64,000 nucleotides of DNA from Bacillus sp. OV166 (GCF_900177675.1 NZ_FXWM01000001.1:3543001-3607000), one strand, 5' to 3'; counted from the stretch's first letter, positions 21,125 to 30,577 are shown. The notes: generated by a model not told the origin, from the letters alone. Made by a program: numbers and translations.

Positions 21125-22162
21125 ATTAAGATTCTTGTTTTAGGTGGAAGTCGCTTTTTGGGGAGAACATTTGTGGAAGAGGCTTTGAGGCGAAATCATG
21201 AAGTGACGATTTTTAATCGCGGAATTCAAAATCCAGGAATAAAAGACGTTGAAGTCCTTACTGGGAATCGGTTTGGTAATTTGAAAGCGCTTCAAAACCG
21301 CCACTGGGATGCTGTTTTGGATACAAGCGGATTTATTCCATATACGGTCCAAAATACAACCAATTTATTGAAGGATCGTGTAAAACATTATACATTCATC
21401 TCGAGTATATCCGTTTACCAAGACTGGGTTCCAGAAAATTTAGATGAAGGCTACTCTGTTTTAGAAATGTCACTTGAGAAAGCTAATAAACTTTCAATGG
21501 ATTCAGACGAGCCAGTTTATGAATATTATGGACATTTTAAAGCGTTATGTGAGCAGATTGCTGAAAAAAATTTGCCTGGACGAGTGTTAAACGTTCGTGC
21601 GGGTCAATTAATTGGGCCGAATGATTATACGGACCGTGTTCCCTATTGGATTAACAGAATAGCAAAAGGCGGCAAGGTTTTGGTGCCCGGAAGCCCTCAT
21701 CGACGTGTGCAGGTGATTGACAATAAAGACCTTTCGAATTGGATCCTCGATATGGAAGAGCAGGATTCCACAGGAACCTTTAATGCAACAGGGCCTGATT
21801 ATCCGCTAACGATGAAAGAGTTTATCGACGCATGTATCAAAGTGACTGATTCAAATGCAGAAGTGGTTTGGGCAGATGAGAAATTCCTTTTGGATCAAAA
21901 AGTGGCTCCTTGGACAGAGATGCCTCTCTGGGTACCAGAGAATTATCCTTTATCACCTGAGACTAAAGAGCCTTGGAAAGGTGCTTTCTCCATCAACGTG
22001 GATAAAGCGATTCAGAGTGGACTTACTTTTAGACCGCTTGAGGAAAGTATCACTGATATTTATGAGTGGGAGAAGACTCGCCATTTGACGGAATATGAGT
22101 GGAAATCGGGGATGCAAGCGGAAAAAGAGAAAGAACTGTTTTCCATATTAAATGAAAAATAA
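21125..22162 (+). CDS. NAD-dependent epimerase/dehydratase-family protein with ATT start
   Basis: About 345 aa. The N-terminal Rossmann motif KILVLGGSRFLGRTF (GGxxFLG) is complete only if translation starts near 21125. No ATG, GTG or TTG is available there; GGAGGGG is followed six bases later by ATT AAG ATT, so initiation at ATT is the best reading. A downstream TTG (21158) would remove the dinucleotide-binding loop. The rest matches extended-SDR enzymes resembling plant CSP41-like/isoflavone-reductase-type epimerases of Bacillus; the substrate is unknown. The frame is open back to 21077. Confidence 0.8.
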   Translation: MKILVLGGSRFLGRTFVEEALRRNHEVTIFNRGIQNPGIKDVEVLTGNRFGNLKALQNRHWDAVLDTSGFIPYTVQNTTNLLKDRVKHYTFISSISVYQDWVPENLDEGYSVLEMSLEKANKLSMDSDEPVYEYYGHFKALCEQIAEKNLPGRVLNVRAGQLIGPNDYTDRVPYWINRIAKGGKVLVPGSPHRRVQVIDNKDLSNWILDMEEQDSTGTFNATGPDYPLTMKEFIDACIKVTDSNAEVVWADEKFLLDQKVAPWTEMPLWVPENYPLSPETKEPWKGAFSINVDKAIQSGLTFRPLEESITDIYEWEKTRHLTEYEWKSGMQAEKEKELFSILNEK

Positions 22163-22208
22163 TCAACTTGTGGATTCGCAAATAAACCATCAATTATCGG
22201 AGGAAAAC

Positions 22209-22240
22209 AACAAAAGAGAGAGCAGATATCCCTGCTCTCT
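22209..22240 (-). terminator. terminator of the ABC-F gene
   Basis: AGAGAGCAG and CTGCTCTCT form a 9-bp perfect stem; the minus strand then reads CTTTTGTTG. It lies eight bases after the ABC-F stop codon. Confidence 0.75.
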
Positions 22241-22247
22241 TCCGTTG

Positions 22248-23978
22248 TTAATTGCTTAAATCCCGTTTTTGCTTAAGAAGTTCTTTAAATTCTTGGTCTA
22301 ATACAAGATATTTAGGATCATTTTGATCGATTAATGATATTTCTCCCAAAATCACCGCGATCTTGTTTTCAATGATTAATAATGCTTCTTCTTGATTATC
22401 CTCTTTCTTTATTTCTTTATTAAAATATTCCTCTGGTGTCATTTCTACACGTTTAATTTGCTGGTTTTCAAATACTAGCAGCCGGTTGCATAATTTATTT
22501 AAGAAATAATAATCATGGGAAACCGTTATGATCGTCCCATTAAACTCTGCTAATGTCTTTTCCAGCTGCTCCCTGCTCGGCAAATCCAAATGATTCGTCG
22601 GTTCGTCTAGGATAAGAACATCGTATTCTTTCATTAATATATCGACTAGCTTTACTCTTGTTCGTTCGCCCAAACTCAATGTCCTAATAGGTTTTGTAAA
22701 GAACTCGTCTTTTAAGCCTAAATTGGCGAGCAAGGTCCGCGCTTTTAACACATCTTCCCTATCTGTGAAACCTAAAGCCTCCATCACCGAATTATCGTCT
22801 GGTAAATCATCAACATCCTGACTTAAATAAGCAACGTTTATCGAGTCGCTCTTCCATAGATTACCATCTGTATACGTCTCTTGATCTAGGATCATCTTAA
22901 TTAATGTCGTTTTCCCGCAGCCATTTTCCCCTAAGAGTCCCATTCGCTCTCCATGATTAATGTAGAAGTTAGAGCTATGAAAGAGTGTTCGATCCTCGTA
23001 CGATTTATTTAGACGTTTGGCCTCGACAATCCGTTTGCCTCTCTTCCCTTGAGTGTCAAACTGGAACCTTACTTGGACTTCATCTAAAGGCTTATCAATT
23101 TTATTTTTTGCAAGCTCATTTTGCAGACGTTTCATTTTTGATTTCACTTGATTGTCTGTTTTTTTAGCCTTAGCCCGATGGTATTCCTTAATACCATTTT
23201 GTCTTTTACTGGGTCCTGTTCCCTTTTTGGTTGAATCACGATGGGCTTTTTCCGACCATGACTTTAATTGTTCCATTTGTGATTCAACCATTTCTATTTG
23301 CCGTTGCTGGGCGCTATATTGATGGCGCTGATTCTCCGCCCGATGTTGTTTTTCAACACGATAGTCACTATAGTTACCATTGTAAAAGTGGAGTTTGCCA
23401 TGTTCAATTTCGAAAATACGATGCACTGTTTCATCTAAAAAATGACGGTCATGAGAGATAATTAAGACAGGTCCTTGAAATTTTTCTAATTCGGTTACCA
23501 GCCACTTAATCCCATGAAAATCCAAGTGATTTGTCGGTTCATCCAAAATTAAGAAGTCAGGTCTTGATGCCCAAACCGTCGAGAGTGCCAGTTTTAATTT
23601 TTCGCCTCCGCTTAAATGATTTAATCGGTCATCCTCCCAGTCATAGACTTTTTGAAGACCTAATTCACTAGCATGCTGGAATAATTCTTTCCTTGTGCTT
23701 CCTGATAATGACTGATGAAAATCACTTATCTCATAATCAATCGACTGCGATAGATAGCCTATTGTTAACTCGCTTGATTTTTCGATGACCCCTTTATCGG
23801 GTGTTATTTTTCCAAAAAGGATATTGGCTAGTGTTGTCTTTCCTGTACCGTTGTACCCGACAAGGCCAATCCTTTCCCCGTTCTTTATATCAAATTGGAT
23901 ATTTTCGAATACCTTTCTTAAATGAAAACTTTTTTCTAAGCCGATTACTTTAATGACTGTTTTTTGATTTGAATGCAT
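22248..23978 (-). CDS. ABC-F ATPase, probable antibiotic ribosome-protection protein
   Basis: A 576-aa protein with two ATP-binding cassettes and no membrane segment. Cassette 1: GYNGTGKT, LSGGEK, LILDEPTNHLD; cassette 2: GENGCGKT, LSLGER, LILDEPTNHLD. A long basic interdomain linker (about 190-310) is the antibiotic-resistance-domain position in Vga/VmlR/Msr proteins, which dislodge drugs from the ribosome. A charged C-terminal extension follows. Expression is probably controlled by the attenuator at 23979-24180. Which drugs are covered cannot be read from the sequence. Confidence 0.85.
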   Translation of the reverse strand: MHSNQKTVIKVIGLEKSFHLRKVFENIQFDIKNGERIGLVGYNGTGKTTLANILFGKITPDKGVIEKSSELTIGYLSQSIDYEISDFHQSLSGSTRKELFQHASELGLQKVYDWEDDRLNHLSGGEKLKLALSTVWASRPDFLILDEPTNHLDFHGIKWLVTELEKFQGPVLIISHDRHFLDETVHRIFEIEHGKLHFYNGNYSDYRVEKQHRAENQRHQYSAQQRQIEMVESQMEQLKSWSEKAHRDSTKKGTGPSKRQNGIKEYHRAKAKKTDNQVKSKMKRLQNELAKNKIDKPLDEVQVRFQFDTQGKRGKRIVEAKRLNKSYEDRTLFHSSNFYINHGERMGLLGENGCGKTTLIKMILDQETYTDGNLWKSDSINVAYLSQDVDDLPDDNSVMEALGFTDREDVLKARTLLANLGLKDEFFTKPIRTLSLGERTRVKLVDILMKEYDVLILDEPTNHLDLPSREQLEKTLAEFNGTIITVSHDYYFLNKLCNRLLVFENQQIKRVEMTPEEYFNKEIKKEDNQEEALLIIENKIAVILGEISLIDQNDPKYLVLDQEFKELLKQKRDLSN

Positions 23979-24180
23979 AAAAAAACTCCCTTCAATTGAA
24001 CCTGAAGAGAGATTATGTCTTAGAAATGATCACCATTTGCCGTTAAAATGAACAACAAATAAACCTTTTAAAGGTTTTATAGGTATATACGATCAGGACA
24101 TAAAAAAGGACAGTCTAATCCTATTCTTCAGGTTCAACATTTTTCGTTATTCGAATCATGTCTGAAAAATAAGATTATAA
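23979..24180 (-). promoter_or_regulatory. transcription attenuator upstream of the ABC-F gene
   Basis: On the minus strand a TATAAT (24179-24174) is followed by a 12-codon ORF and a leader. Just before the ABC-F ATG, CTCTCTTCA pairs with TGAAGGGAG (24011-23986, one G-U) and runs into seven T: an intrinsic terminator. The terminator's 5' arm overlaps a 13-nt segment (24008-23996) perfectly complementary to 24137-24125 at the end of the leader ORF. The distal pairing would act as antiterminator. This is the layout of drug-induced attenuators of ABC-F genes. Confidence 0.75.
24121..24159 (-). CDS. 12-aa leader peptide of the ABC-F attenuator
   Basis: ATG to TAG encodes MIRITKNVEPEE. The start is only about 15 bases after the -10 element, with no clear Shine-Dalgarno sequence. 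The last codons form the antiterminator strand, so a ribosome finishing this ORF would block antitermination, while one held near its start would leave it free. Function is inferred from the layout. Confidence 0.5.
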   Translation of the reverse strand: MIRITKNVEPEE

Positions 24181-24263
24181 TTTCATCGTACCTTAATCAT
24201 TCCTTTTCGTTTGTTAGTTTTATTTTAGTAGACGATCATTAACTTTGTCAAACATTTCTTCCG

Positions 24264-24296
24264 AAAAAACACCATACCAGCTGGCATGGTGTTTTC
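24264..24296 (-). terminator. citB terminator
   Basis: An AACACCAT...ATGGTGTT stem with the inner pairing CCAGCTGG is followed by TTTTTT on the minus strand, six bases after the citB stop codon. Confidence 0.85.
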
Positions 24297-24301
24297 CAAT
24301 A

Positions 24302-27007
24302 TTAAGCTTGTAATTTTTCACGTAGAACCATTGGAAGAATTCCGCCGTGACGGTAGTAATCAATTTCAACTTCAGAGTCAAAGCGAACAAGAACTTCAAA
24401 TTCTTTATTGTTACCAGCTTCGTCCGTTGCAGTTACTTTTAGAAGATCACGTGGTTTTACATTTTCGTCTACTTGAACATCAATGGTTTCTTTACCTGTC
24501 AGGCCAAGTGTTTCAGCGCTTTCGCCATCTTTAAATTGAAGTGGAAGCACACCCATTAACACAAGGTTTGAACGGTGAATACGTTCAAAGCTTTCAGCAA
24601 GAACTGTTTTAATACCTAAAAGGTTTGTACCTTTAGCAGCCCAGTCACGTGAAGAACCCATTCCGTAATCTTTACCAGCAAGAACGATTAATCCAGTACC
24701 GTTTTCTTTGTACTTCATGCAAGCATCGTAAATAGATGTCACTTCGCCAGTTGGCCAGTAGGTAGTTACCCCACCTTCTGTTCCTGGTGCGATTTGGTTA
24801 CGAATACGAATATTTGCGAATGTTCCGCGCATCATCACTTCATGGTTACCACGACGGGATCCGTAAGAGTTAAAGTCGCGGATTGCAACGCCTTTTTCTA
24901 GCAGATATTTACCAGCTGGAGTATTTTTACCAATTGCTCCTGCAGGTGAAATGTGGTCAGTTGTAACTGAATCACCAAATTTACCAACAACACGTAGTCC
25001 TGCTAATGGCTCGACGATACCTGGTTCTGGTGATAAGCCTTCAAAGAACGGCGGGTTTGCGATGTAAGTAGAATCCTCATCAAAAGTATATAAAGGCTCA
25101 TTGCTTGTTTTGATATCATTCCAACGCTCGTTGTCACCGAACACGTTTGCATATTCCCGGCGGAATAGTTCAGGAGTTACTGTACGTTTAACAACATCAT
25201 TTACTTCAGCAGTTGATGGCCAGATATCCTTGAAGAAGACATCATTTCCATCTTTATCTTTACCAATTGCTTCATTTGCAAAATCAATATTTACAGTACC
25301 AGCAAGAGCATATGCAACAACTAATGGTGGTGAAGCAAGGTAGTTAGCTTTTACAAGCGGGTGAATACGTCCTTCAAAGTTACGGTTACCTGAAAGTACA
25401 GATGTAACTAAAAGATCGTTTTCCGCGATTGTTTTTTCGATTTCTTCTTTTAAAGGACCGGAGTTACCGATACATGTTGTACAGCCATAACCAACGAGGT
25501 TGAAGCCGATTTGCTCTAGGTAAGGAAGTAACCCCGAATCACGAAGATATCCAGTTACAACTTTAGATCCTGGTGCTAAAGAAGTCTTAACGAATTTAGG
25601 AACTTCCATTCCTAATTCAACAGCTTTCTTCGCAACAAGTCCAGCACCCACTAGAACATAAGGGTTGGATGTGTTTGTACAGCTTGTAATCGATGCAATC
25701 GCAACGGCACCAGTTTTAATAGTAGTTTCGTCACCGTTTAGGAAATTAACAGTTGCAGACTTTTCAAGCTCATTTGCTTGTAAGCCGAAGCCTTGGTTTC
25801 CTTGTGGAGCAGAAACAGCTTTCACGAATTCCTCTTTCATTTTAGAAAGTGGAATCAAATCTTGAGGACGCTTTGGACCAGATAGATTTGCTTCAATGAC
25901 GGAAAGATCGATTTCAACTACATCTGTGTAAACTGGCTCGATCGCTGGATCGAAGAACAAACCGTTTGCTTTGCAGTATTGTTCTACTACATTGATATGC
26001 TCTTCTTCACGGCCTGTTAAGCGCATGTATGCAAGTGATTCATCATCAATTGGGAAGAATCCGCAAGTTGCACCGTATTCAGGGGCCATGTTTGCAATTG
26101 TTGCACGGTCTGCAAGTGGCAGTACTGATACTCCAGGTCCGAAGAACTCAACGAATTTCCCTACAACCCCATGGCTGCGAAGAACTTGAGTTACTTTTAA
26201 AGCAAGATCAGTTGCTGTAGCACCGTTTGGAAGCTCACCTGTTAATTTAACACCTACTACTTCTGGTACAGGGAAGTATGAAGGCTGACCTAGCATTCCT
26301 GCTTCAGCTTCAATACCGCCAACGCCCCATCCAAGAACACCAAGACCATTGATCATTGTTGTATGGGAGTCCGTACCAACCAAAGTATCTGGATAAGCTT
26401 CTAATTCACCTTCTGTTTCTGCAACGTGGACAACATCAGCCAAGTATTCAAGGTTTACTTGGTGTACGATACCTGTTGCAGGTGGAACGGCGCGATAGTT
26501 ATTAAATGATTTTTGCGCCCAACTTAAGAATTGGTAGCGTTCAGCATTACGTTCGAATTCATAATCCATGTTAATTTTTAAGGAATCAGCAGCTCCATAT
26601 GCATCAACCTGTACGGAGTGGTCGATTACAAGATCAACCGTTTTTTCAGGGTTGATCTTGTCAGGGTCTCCGCCTAAGTCTGCCATTGCTTTTCTTAAAG
26701 AAGCAAGGTCAACGACTGCTGGAACACCTGTAAAGTCTTGAAGGATAACACGAGCAGGCTTAAATGGTACGTCCACTTCTTTTAGCTCATTTGTGCCCCA
26801 TTTTGCTAAGTTTTCAACATGCTCTTTTGAAATTGCTCGGCCATCTAATTGGCGTAATACAGATTCAAGAAGTACTTTTATAGAGTAGGGCAATTTAGAA
26901 ACTTTTCCAATTCCGGCCTCTTCCAGTGCACTTAAACGGTAATAGTTGTAACGTTTACCATTCACTTCAAAGGAAGTGCGTGCGTTAAATACATCATTTT
27001 TTACCAT
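24302..27007 (-). CDS. citB: aconitate hydratase (aconitase)
   Basis: A 901-aa TCA-cycle enzyme converting citrate to isocitrate. The 4Fe-4S ligands are visible in [11 protein letters not shown] and in [12 protein letters not shown]-terminal swivel domain contains [10 protein letters not shown]. Length matches B. subtilis CitB, which also binds RNA as an iron-regulatory protein. The ATG at 27007 follows AGGGGG; an upstream in-frame extension has no ribosome site. Operator-like repeats for CcpC lie 126-164 bases upstream. Confidence 0.97.
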   Translation of the reverse strand: MVKNDVFNARTSFEVNGKRYNYYRLSALEEAGIGKVSKLPYSIKVLLESVLRQLDGRAISKEHVENLAKWGTNELKEVDVPFKPARVILQDFTGVPAVVDLASLRKAMADLGGDPDKINPEKTVDLVIDHSVQVDAYGAADSLKINMDYEFERNAERYQFLSWAQKSFNNYRAVPPATGIVHQVNLEYLADVVHVAETEGELEAYPDTLVGTDSHTTMINGLGVLGWGVGGIEAEAGMLGQPSYFPVPEVVGVKLTGELPNGATATDLALKVTQVLRSHGVVGKFVEFFGPGVSVLPLADRATIANMAPEYGATCGFFPIDDESLAYMRLTGREEEHINVVEQYCKANGLFFDPAIEPVYTDVVEIDLSVIEANLSGPKRPQDLIPLSKMKEEFVKAVSAPQGNQGFGLQANELEKSATVNFLNGDETTIKTGAVAIASITSCTNTSNPYVLVGAGLVAKKAVELGMEVPKFVKTSLAPGSKVVTGYLRDSGLLPYLEQIGFNLVGYGCTTCIGNSGPLKEEIEKTIAENDLLVTSVLSGNRNFEGRIHPLVKANYLASPPLVVAYALAGTVNIDFANEAIGKDKDGNDVFFKDIWPSTAEVNDVVKRTVTPELFRREYANVFGDNERWNDIKTSNEPLYTFDEDSTYIANPPFFEGLSPEPGIVEPLAGLRVVGKFGDSVTTDHISPAGAIGKNTPAGKYLLEKGVAIRDFNSYGSRRGNHEVMMRGTFANIRIRNQIAPGTEGGVTTYWPTGEVTSIYDACMKYKENGTGLIVLAGKDYGMGSSRDWAAKGTNLLGIKTVLAESFERIHRSNLVLMGVLPLQFKDGESAETLGLTGKETIDVQVDENVKPRDLLKVTATDEAGNNKEFEVLVRFDSEVEIDYYRHGGILPMVLREKLQA

Positions 27008-27132
27008 GTAAAAACCCCCTAATTCGTCATTAATAAATCGAAAATTAACGAAAAGTTGAAAAATTTGAATTTTCCCATCCTGCTTAACTTTTCTCACAAT
27101 TCTAATCTTAATACAAGCGATTACATAAGTAA

Positions 27133-27171
27133 ATAACAAGAAAGTTATTGCGATTGATAAGTTTCACTTAT
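27133..27171 (-). promoter_or_regulatory. CcpC-type operators upstream of citB
   Basis: Two dyads: ATAA-N7-TTAT at 27157-27171 and ATAA-N8-TTAT at 27133-27148. The first exactly fits the ATAA-N7-TTAT dyad that the LysR-type repressor CcpC recognises upstream of B. subtilis citB; the second lies where the promoter-proximal site would be. A TATTAA -10 candidate follows. Citrate-responsive repression is inferred. Confidence 0.7.
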
Positions 27172-27336
27172 GTTTTTTATGTATTTTGTTCCGAAAATTC
27201 AAAAAACACTATTTGTGCTTATATGATTTAAGACAAGGGAAAACCACCTTTTTCATTATTTATTATCTCAAAAAACTTTTTCATTGTCATGTTTTTTGCT
27301 ATGGAGGAAATAGTAAAAGTGTAGGAGGTGATTAGA

Positions 27337-27489
27337 ATGGTGAAACGAAAGTCTAATCATGTAATTCCAGGGATGAATGCAGCCAAGGGGCAAGGAAAAG
27401 GTGCAGGTTTTAATGAGGAATTGGCGAGTGAACCAGAATTAACTGCAAAAGAAAGAATGAATAACAAAAAACGAAAGAAAAATCAATAA
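27337..27489 (+). CDS. sspO: small acid-soluble spore protein O
   Basis: A 50-aa protein, [20 protein letters not shown] with a basic NNKKRKKNQ tail, matching SspO (also called CotK) of the spore core. GTAGGAGGTGATT precedes the ATG. It is divergent from citB, as in B. subtilis. Confidence 0.93.
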   Translation: MVKRKSNHVIPGMNAAKGQGKGAGFNEELASEPELTAKERMNNKKRKKNQ

Positions 27490-27492
27490 TAA

Positions 27493-27522
27493 CAAAAAGC
27501 AGGCGGGCTCCCCCGCCTGCTT
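27493..27522. terminator. bidirectional terminator after sspO
   Basis: AAAAGCAGGCGGG pairs with CCCGCCTGCTTTT: a G+C-rich 13-bp stem with A/T runs on both sides. It also serves the convergent gene at 27526. Confidence 0.9.
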
Positions 27523-27525
27523 TTC

Positions 27526-27795
27526 CTATTCTGTTTGGTTTACTTCTGTCACCATGCTTTGCAGATCCTGCTGGAAACGCTCTAGCTGCGATCGTTGATG
27601 TTCCGATGCCACTTCTAGTGCATTTTCAATTTGTTGGTAGGCTTCATTGACTTCGTCTTTTAGATGCTTTAGTTGATGACCATAACTTGCACTATCACTT
27701 ACAATTGTCTCGAATAGTCCTTGTGCATTCTCATACCCCTGCTGTGCTGCTTGAAATGCTTGTTGTTTATCTTTATTGTATGGGAATTTATCCAT
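27526..27795 (-). CDS. small coiled-coil protein, unknown
   Basis: An 89-aa, Gln/Glu-rich, probably all-helical soluble protein (MDKFPYNKDKQQAFQAAQQG...). No Cys, no signal peptide and no known motif. A heptad-like pattern covers residues 35-85. It is flanked by the spore genes sspO and sspP, so a sporulation role is possible but not shown. The ribosome site (AAGGAG) is rather far from the ATG. Confidence 0.65.
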   Translation of the reverse strand: MDKFPYNKDKQQAFQAAQQGYENAQGLFETIVSDSASYGHQLKHLKDEVNEAYQQIENALEVASEHQRSQLERFQQDLQSMVTEVNQTE

Positions 27796-27908
27796 CTTTC
27801 TTCATTCACTCCTTCATTTTGTTTACCGTTAAATTGCACAGAACAACAAAAAATATACGGTATAAAAGGACTTTATCACTGCATCCTAACATATAGGAGG
27901 GATGCAAT

Positions 27909-28046
27909 ATGAACAAAAACGATGGCAAAGACATGCGAAAAAATGCACCAAAACAATCAGGGCAGCCTGAACCGTTAAGCGGTTCCCACAAAGTCAAGAA
28001 TCGCAACCATACTAGAGCCAAACATAATACACATCACGATATGTAG
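27909..28046 (+). CDS. sspP: small acid-soluble spore protein P
   Basis: A 45-aa protein; the [19 protein letters not shown] core and HDM C-terminus match SspP (CotL). TAGGAGGGATGC precedes the ATG. In B. subtilis sspO and sspP form one operon; here a 270-bp opposite-strand gene lies between them. Confidence 0.93.
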   Translation: MNKNDGKDMRKNAPKQSGQPEPLSGSHKVKNRNHTRAKHNTHHDM

Positions 28047-28067
28047 AAACCTATAAGATAGGCGCAA

Positions 28068-28107
28068 GTCAAAAAAATGCCCAGCACTTTGTTTAAGTGC
28101 TGGGGCA
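28068..28107 (-). terminator. selA terminator
   Basis: A GCCCCAGCACTT / AAGTGCTGGGC stem is followed by ATTTTTTT on the minus strand, downstream of the selA stop codon at 28129. Confidence 0.85.
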
Positions 28108-28128
28108 TCCGTCGATTACTAAGCTTTT

Positions 28129-29538
28129 CTATACATTGATTAATGACCGAAGCAAGTCCTCTTCTTCTTCTGGAGTCACTGTTCGTAAATCAATGATAAA
28201 TTCATCTTTTTGAATCCTTCCAACAATTGCTGGTTTCACTTCGGATCGAAGCTTTCTTCCCAGCTGTTCTGCCGTCAATTCACGATGTTTTAAGGACACG
28301 ACCATGGTTGGAAGCTCAACATCCGGCATCGTACCCCCACCCACTTGGCTTCTTCCTTCTGTAATTTTTGTAACATATTTTCCAGTATTTTGTAATAAGT
28401 TTGTAACAAACGACTGCGATCGTACGTCTAATTCTTCAGAGGAAACTAATAAATCACGGACGGTTGGAATATTTACTAAGCCATTTTCTCCACGGGCATA
28501 ATCGATTAATGTCCCCTCAAGCGCAGCCAACGTCATCTTATCAACCCGGACAACGCGTGCCAACTGGTGTTTTTTTAAACGACTAATGATTTCTTTTTTT
28601 CCAGCAATTATACCGGCCTGTGGACCGCCAAGAAGCTTGTCACCACTAAAGGTTACAACATCTGCCCCTAATTCAATGACCTCTTTTACTACCGGTTCTT
28701 CACCAATTCCGTGCTTTCTAAAGTCATATAGAGCACCACTTCCGAGATCTTCATAAAAAATGACACGATCTAATCGTTTCGTAAGCCCAACAAGATCTTC
28801 GGTATCAACAGATTTGGTAAATCCGATGACCTTAAAGTTGCTCGTATGTACCTTCATGACGATTGCAGTTTCTGAACTGACAGCTTTTTCGTAATCATAA
28901 AGATGTGTTTTATTAGTGGTGCCAACTTCTACAAGCTTTGCCCCACTTTCTTCCATTATAGATGAGATTCGAAAAGAGCCACCGATTTCAACAAGCTGTC
29001 CCCTTGAAACAATGACTTCTTTGTTAGCGGCTAGAGCTCTTAAAACCAGATAGACAGCAGAAGCATTATTATTAACCACCATAGCCGCTTCTGCACCGGT
29101 GATATCTTTAATTAATGCTTCAACATGACTATGTCTTGAACCTCTTTCACCTTCCGTTAGCTTATATTCAAGATTTGAATAGTTCCTTGCAGTGTCAATC
29201 ACATGGTTGATTGCATTTTCGCTTAATCTAGCCCTTCCTAGGTTTGTATGTAAAATAGTTCCTGTCGCATTGATGACCTTTTCTAAGGTATAAGAATACT
29301 GTTTCTGTATTTTTGTTTCGAGAATAAAAAATAGGTCTTCAATAAAATGATTGGTCCCTGGCCTGCCACCTGGCCAATTATCATCTAGGATTGCCTCCCT
29401 AATGTTGTCAATGACCTCTTTAAGCTGTTTGGTCAGATGCGTATGATCAAGCTGACTTTCTAGAAGGAGAGTTAAAAACCTCTCATGATTTTGAAGTTCA
29501 TGGACAGGTGGAATTGAGCGTAGCCATTCTTTCAACAT
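28129..29538 (-). CDS. selA: L-seryl-tRNA(Sec) selenium transferase
   Basis: A 469-aa PLP enzyme converting seryl-tRNA(Sec) to selenocysteinyl-tRNA(Sec) with selenophosphate. Family features: INATGTILHTNLGRA near the N-terminus and the PLP Lys in SGDKLLGGPQAG at about residue 300. The ATG at 29538 follows AAAGGAG at five bases; an upstream in-frame extension is ignored. Its partners in this window are selD and a SelW-like selenoprotein gene. selB and the Sec tRNA gene (selC) are not present here and must be elsewhere for the pathway to work. Confidence 0.96.
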   Translation of the reverse strand: MLKEWLRSIPPVHELQNHERFLTLLLESQLDHTHLTKQLKEVIDNIREAILDDNWPGGRPGTNHFIEDLFFILETKIQKQYSYTLEKVINATGTILHTNLGRARLSENAINHVIDTARNYSNLEYKLTEGERGSRHSHVEALIKDITGAEAAMVVNNNASAVYLVLRALAANKEVIVSRGQLVEIGGSFRISSIMEESGAKLVEVGTTNKTHLYDYEKAVSSETAIVMKVHTSNFKVIGFTKSVDTEDLVGLTKRLDRVIFYEDLGSGALYDFRKHGIGEEPVVKEVIELGADVVTFSGDKLLGGPQAGIIAGKKEIISRLKKHQLARVVRVDKMTLAALEGTLIDYARGENGLVNIPTVRDLLVSSEELDVRSQSFVTNLLQNTGKYVTKITEGRSQVGGGTMPDVELPTMVVSLKHRELTAEQLGRKLRSEVKPAIVGRIQKDEFIIDLRTVTPEEEEDLLRSLINV

Positions 29539-29704
29539 AAAAACTCCTTTATCACATGTTCTTTTTCTCTGACATTTGACTAGTCGCAGCATATATGAAT
29601 GAGTGGAATTCACAAACGGGCGCTTTAACTTTCCCAATTATATCACATCAGTTTCACGTTTTAAGTCACATTGAATAAAATGAAACGAGCAAGGGGGATT
29701 AGAT

Positions 29705-30103
29705 ATGTCAAAAAAGAAACAACTTAAAAATCAAACCTTTGATTTTGACTTAGTGGAGAAATGGCTGGAAAACTATTTTCTAGATCCACTTACTTCTTAT
29801 TATGATGAAACACAATTTCCAATCGATCTTTATGAAACAGAAAAGGAATGGATTGTTGAGGCCATTTTAAGCGAATTCGAGGCTTCGGAAATAAAGGTTT
29901 ATATAGAAGGAAATATATTAATGATTACTGCATCCAAATACCCCCCTTACATGAATAAACAAAAAAGAGTCCGTTCCATTAATTTTCCGTTTCTAGTCAT
30001 TAATCAGAACGTATTTGCTACATTTACAAATGGAACTCTAGAGGTAATTATTTCAAAAATAGATAGAGGAGTAGGAAAAAATAGATTCATTACCCTGCCT
30101 TAA
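29705..30103 (+). CDS. Hsp20/alpha-crystallin-like protein
   Basis: A 132-aa protein. Residues about 40-130 look like an alpha-crystallin domain (LYETEKEWIVEAILSEFEAS, VYIEGNILMITA), with a lysine-rich start. The family includes small heat-shock proteins and Bacillus spore-coat proteins such as CotM and CotP; the divergent sequence suggests the latter. AAGGGGG precedes the ATG. It lies inside the sel locus but has no evident link to selenium. Confidence 0.7.
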   Translation: MSKKKQLKNQTFDFDLVEKWLENYFLDPLTSYYDETQFPIDLYETEKEWIVEAILSEFEASEIKVYIEGNILMITASKYPPYMNKQKRVRSINFPFLVINQNVFATFTNGTLEVIISKIDRGVGKNRFITLP

Positions 30104-30159
30104 GAAAACTTGTGGCATTATTTTTTATGCTTCAGTTAACATAATAATTTTATCTGTAA

Positions 30160-30203
30160 AAAAACACCCCTCATTTCCAACCGAATTTGAGGGGTGTTTT
30201 TTA
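30160..30203. terminator. bidirectional terminator
   Basis: AAAAAACACCCCTCA pairs perfectly with TGAGGGGTGTTTTTT. It separates the Hsp20-like gene (plus) from the SelW-like gene (minus) and overlaps the latter's stop codon region. Confidence 0.9.
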
Positions 30204-30440
30204 TTTTTTAGTAATGATCTCTATCATTTCATCGGTATCAGGGAAAACACCTGTTTCGAGTTTTGAATAGATCTTCTCTCCATTCACGGTCACTTCGAAA
30301 GCGCCGCCTGAACTTGGAATCAGTTCTAACTTTTGAATATCTCTAAAAAAATGATTAAATAGCTCTTCCGCGAAACTCGCGGCTTTTGGCGCGTAATTTC
30401 ATTGCATGCAAAATTCAACAATAACATGATAGTTCTTCAT
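30201..30440 (-). CDS. SelW/Rdx-family selenoprotein with in-frame TGA (Sec14)
   Basis: 79 codons if the TGA at 30401-30399 is read as selenocysteine. The translation starts MKNYHVIVEFCMQ-U-NYAPKAA: a CxxU redox motif at residues 11-14 at the first beta-strand/helix turn, as in the SelT/SelW/SelH (Rdx) family, where the motif is CxxC or CxxU. The remainder (IPSSGGAFEVTVNGEKIYS, GVFPDT) also fits the family. GGAGGG lies seven bases before the ATG. A SECIS-type hairpin follows the TGA. It is encoded between selA and selD. Oxidoreductase function is inferred. Confidence 0.9.
30368..30382 (-). promoter_or_regulatory. bacterial SECIS hairpin of the SelW-like gene
   Basis: On the minus strand CCGCGA-GTT-TCGCGG forms a perfect 6-bp stem with a 3-nt loop starting with G. 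Sixteen bases separate it from the TGA. Stem, G in the loop and distance fit bacterial SECIS elements bound by SelB. Confidence 0.8.
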
Positions 30441-30577
30441 AAAAATACCCTCCAAAAAGTGTTTCCTACATAAGGATAGTGTTAATATTTTAACCTATTC
30501 CTTTTCCTTCAGCAATTTTTTTGTCTATTCGTGCGCAATTTTTTTGAAAGAGTTATACTAAATAAATGGAGGTGGAC

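Noticed and set aside
21158..21160. TTG as start of the epimerase gene
   Set aside because: It would delete the NAD-binding glycine loop encoded immediately upstream.
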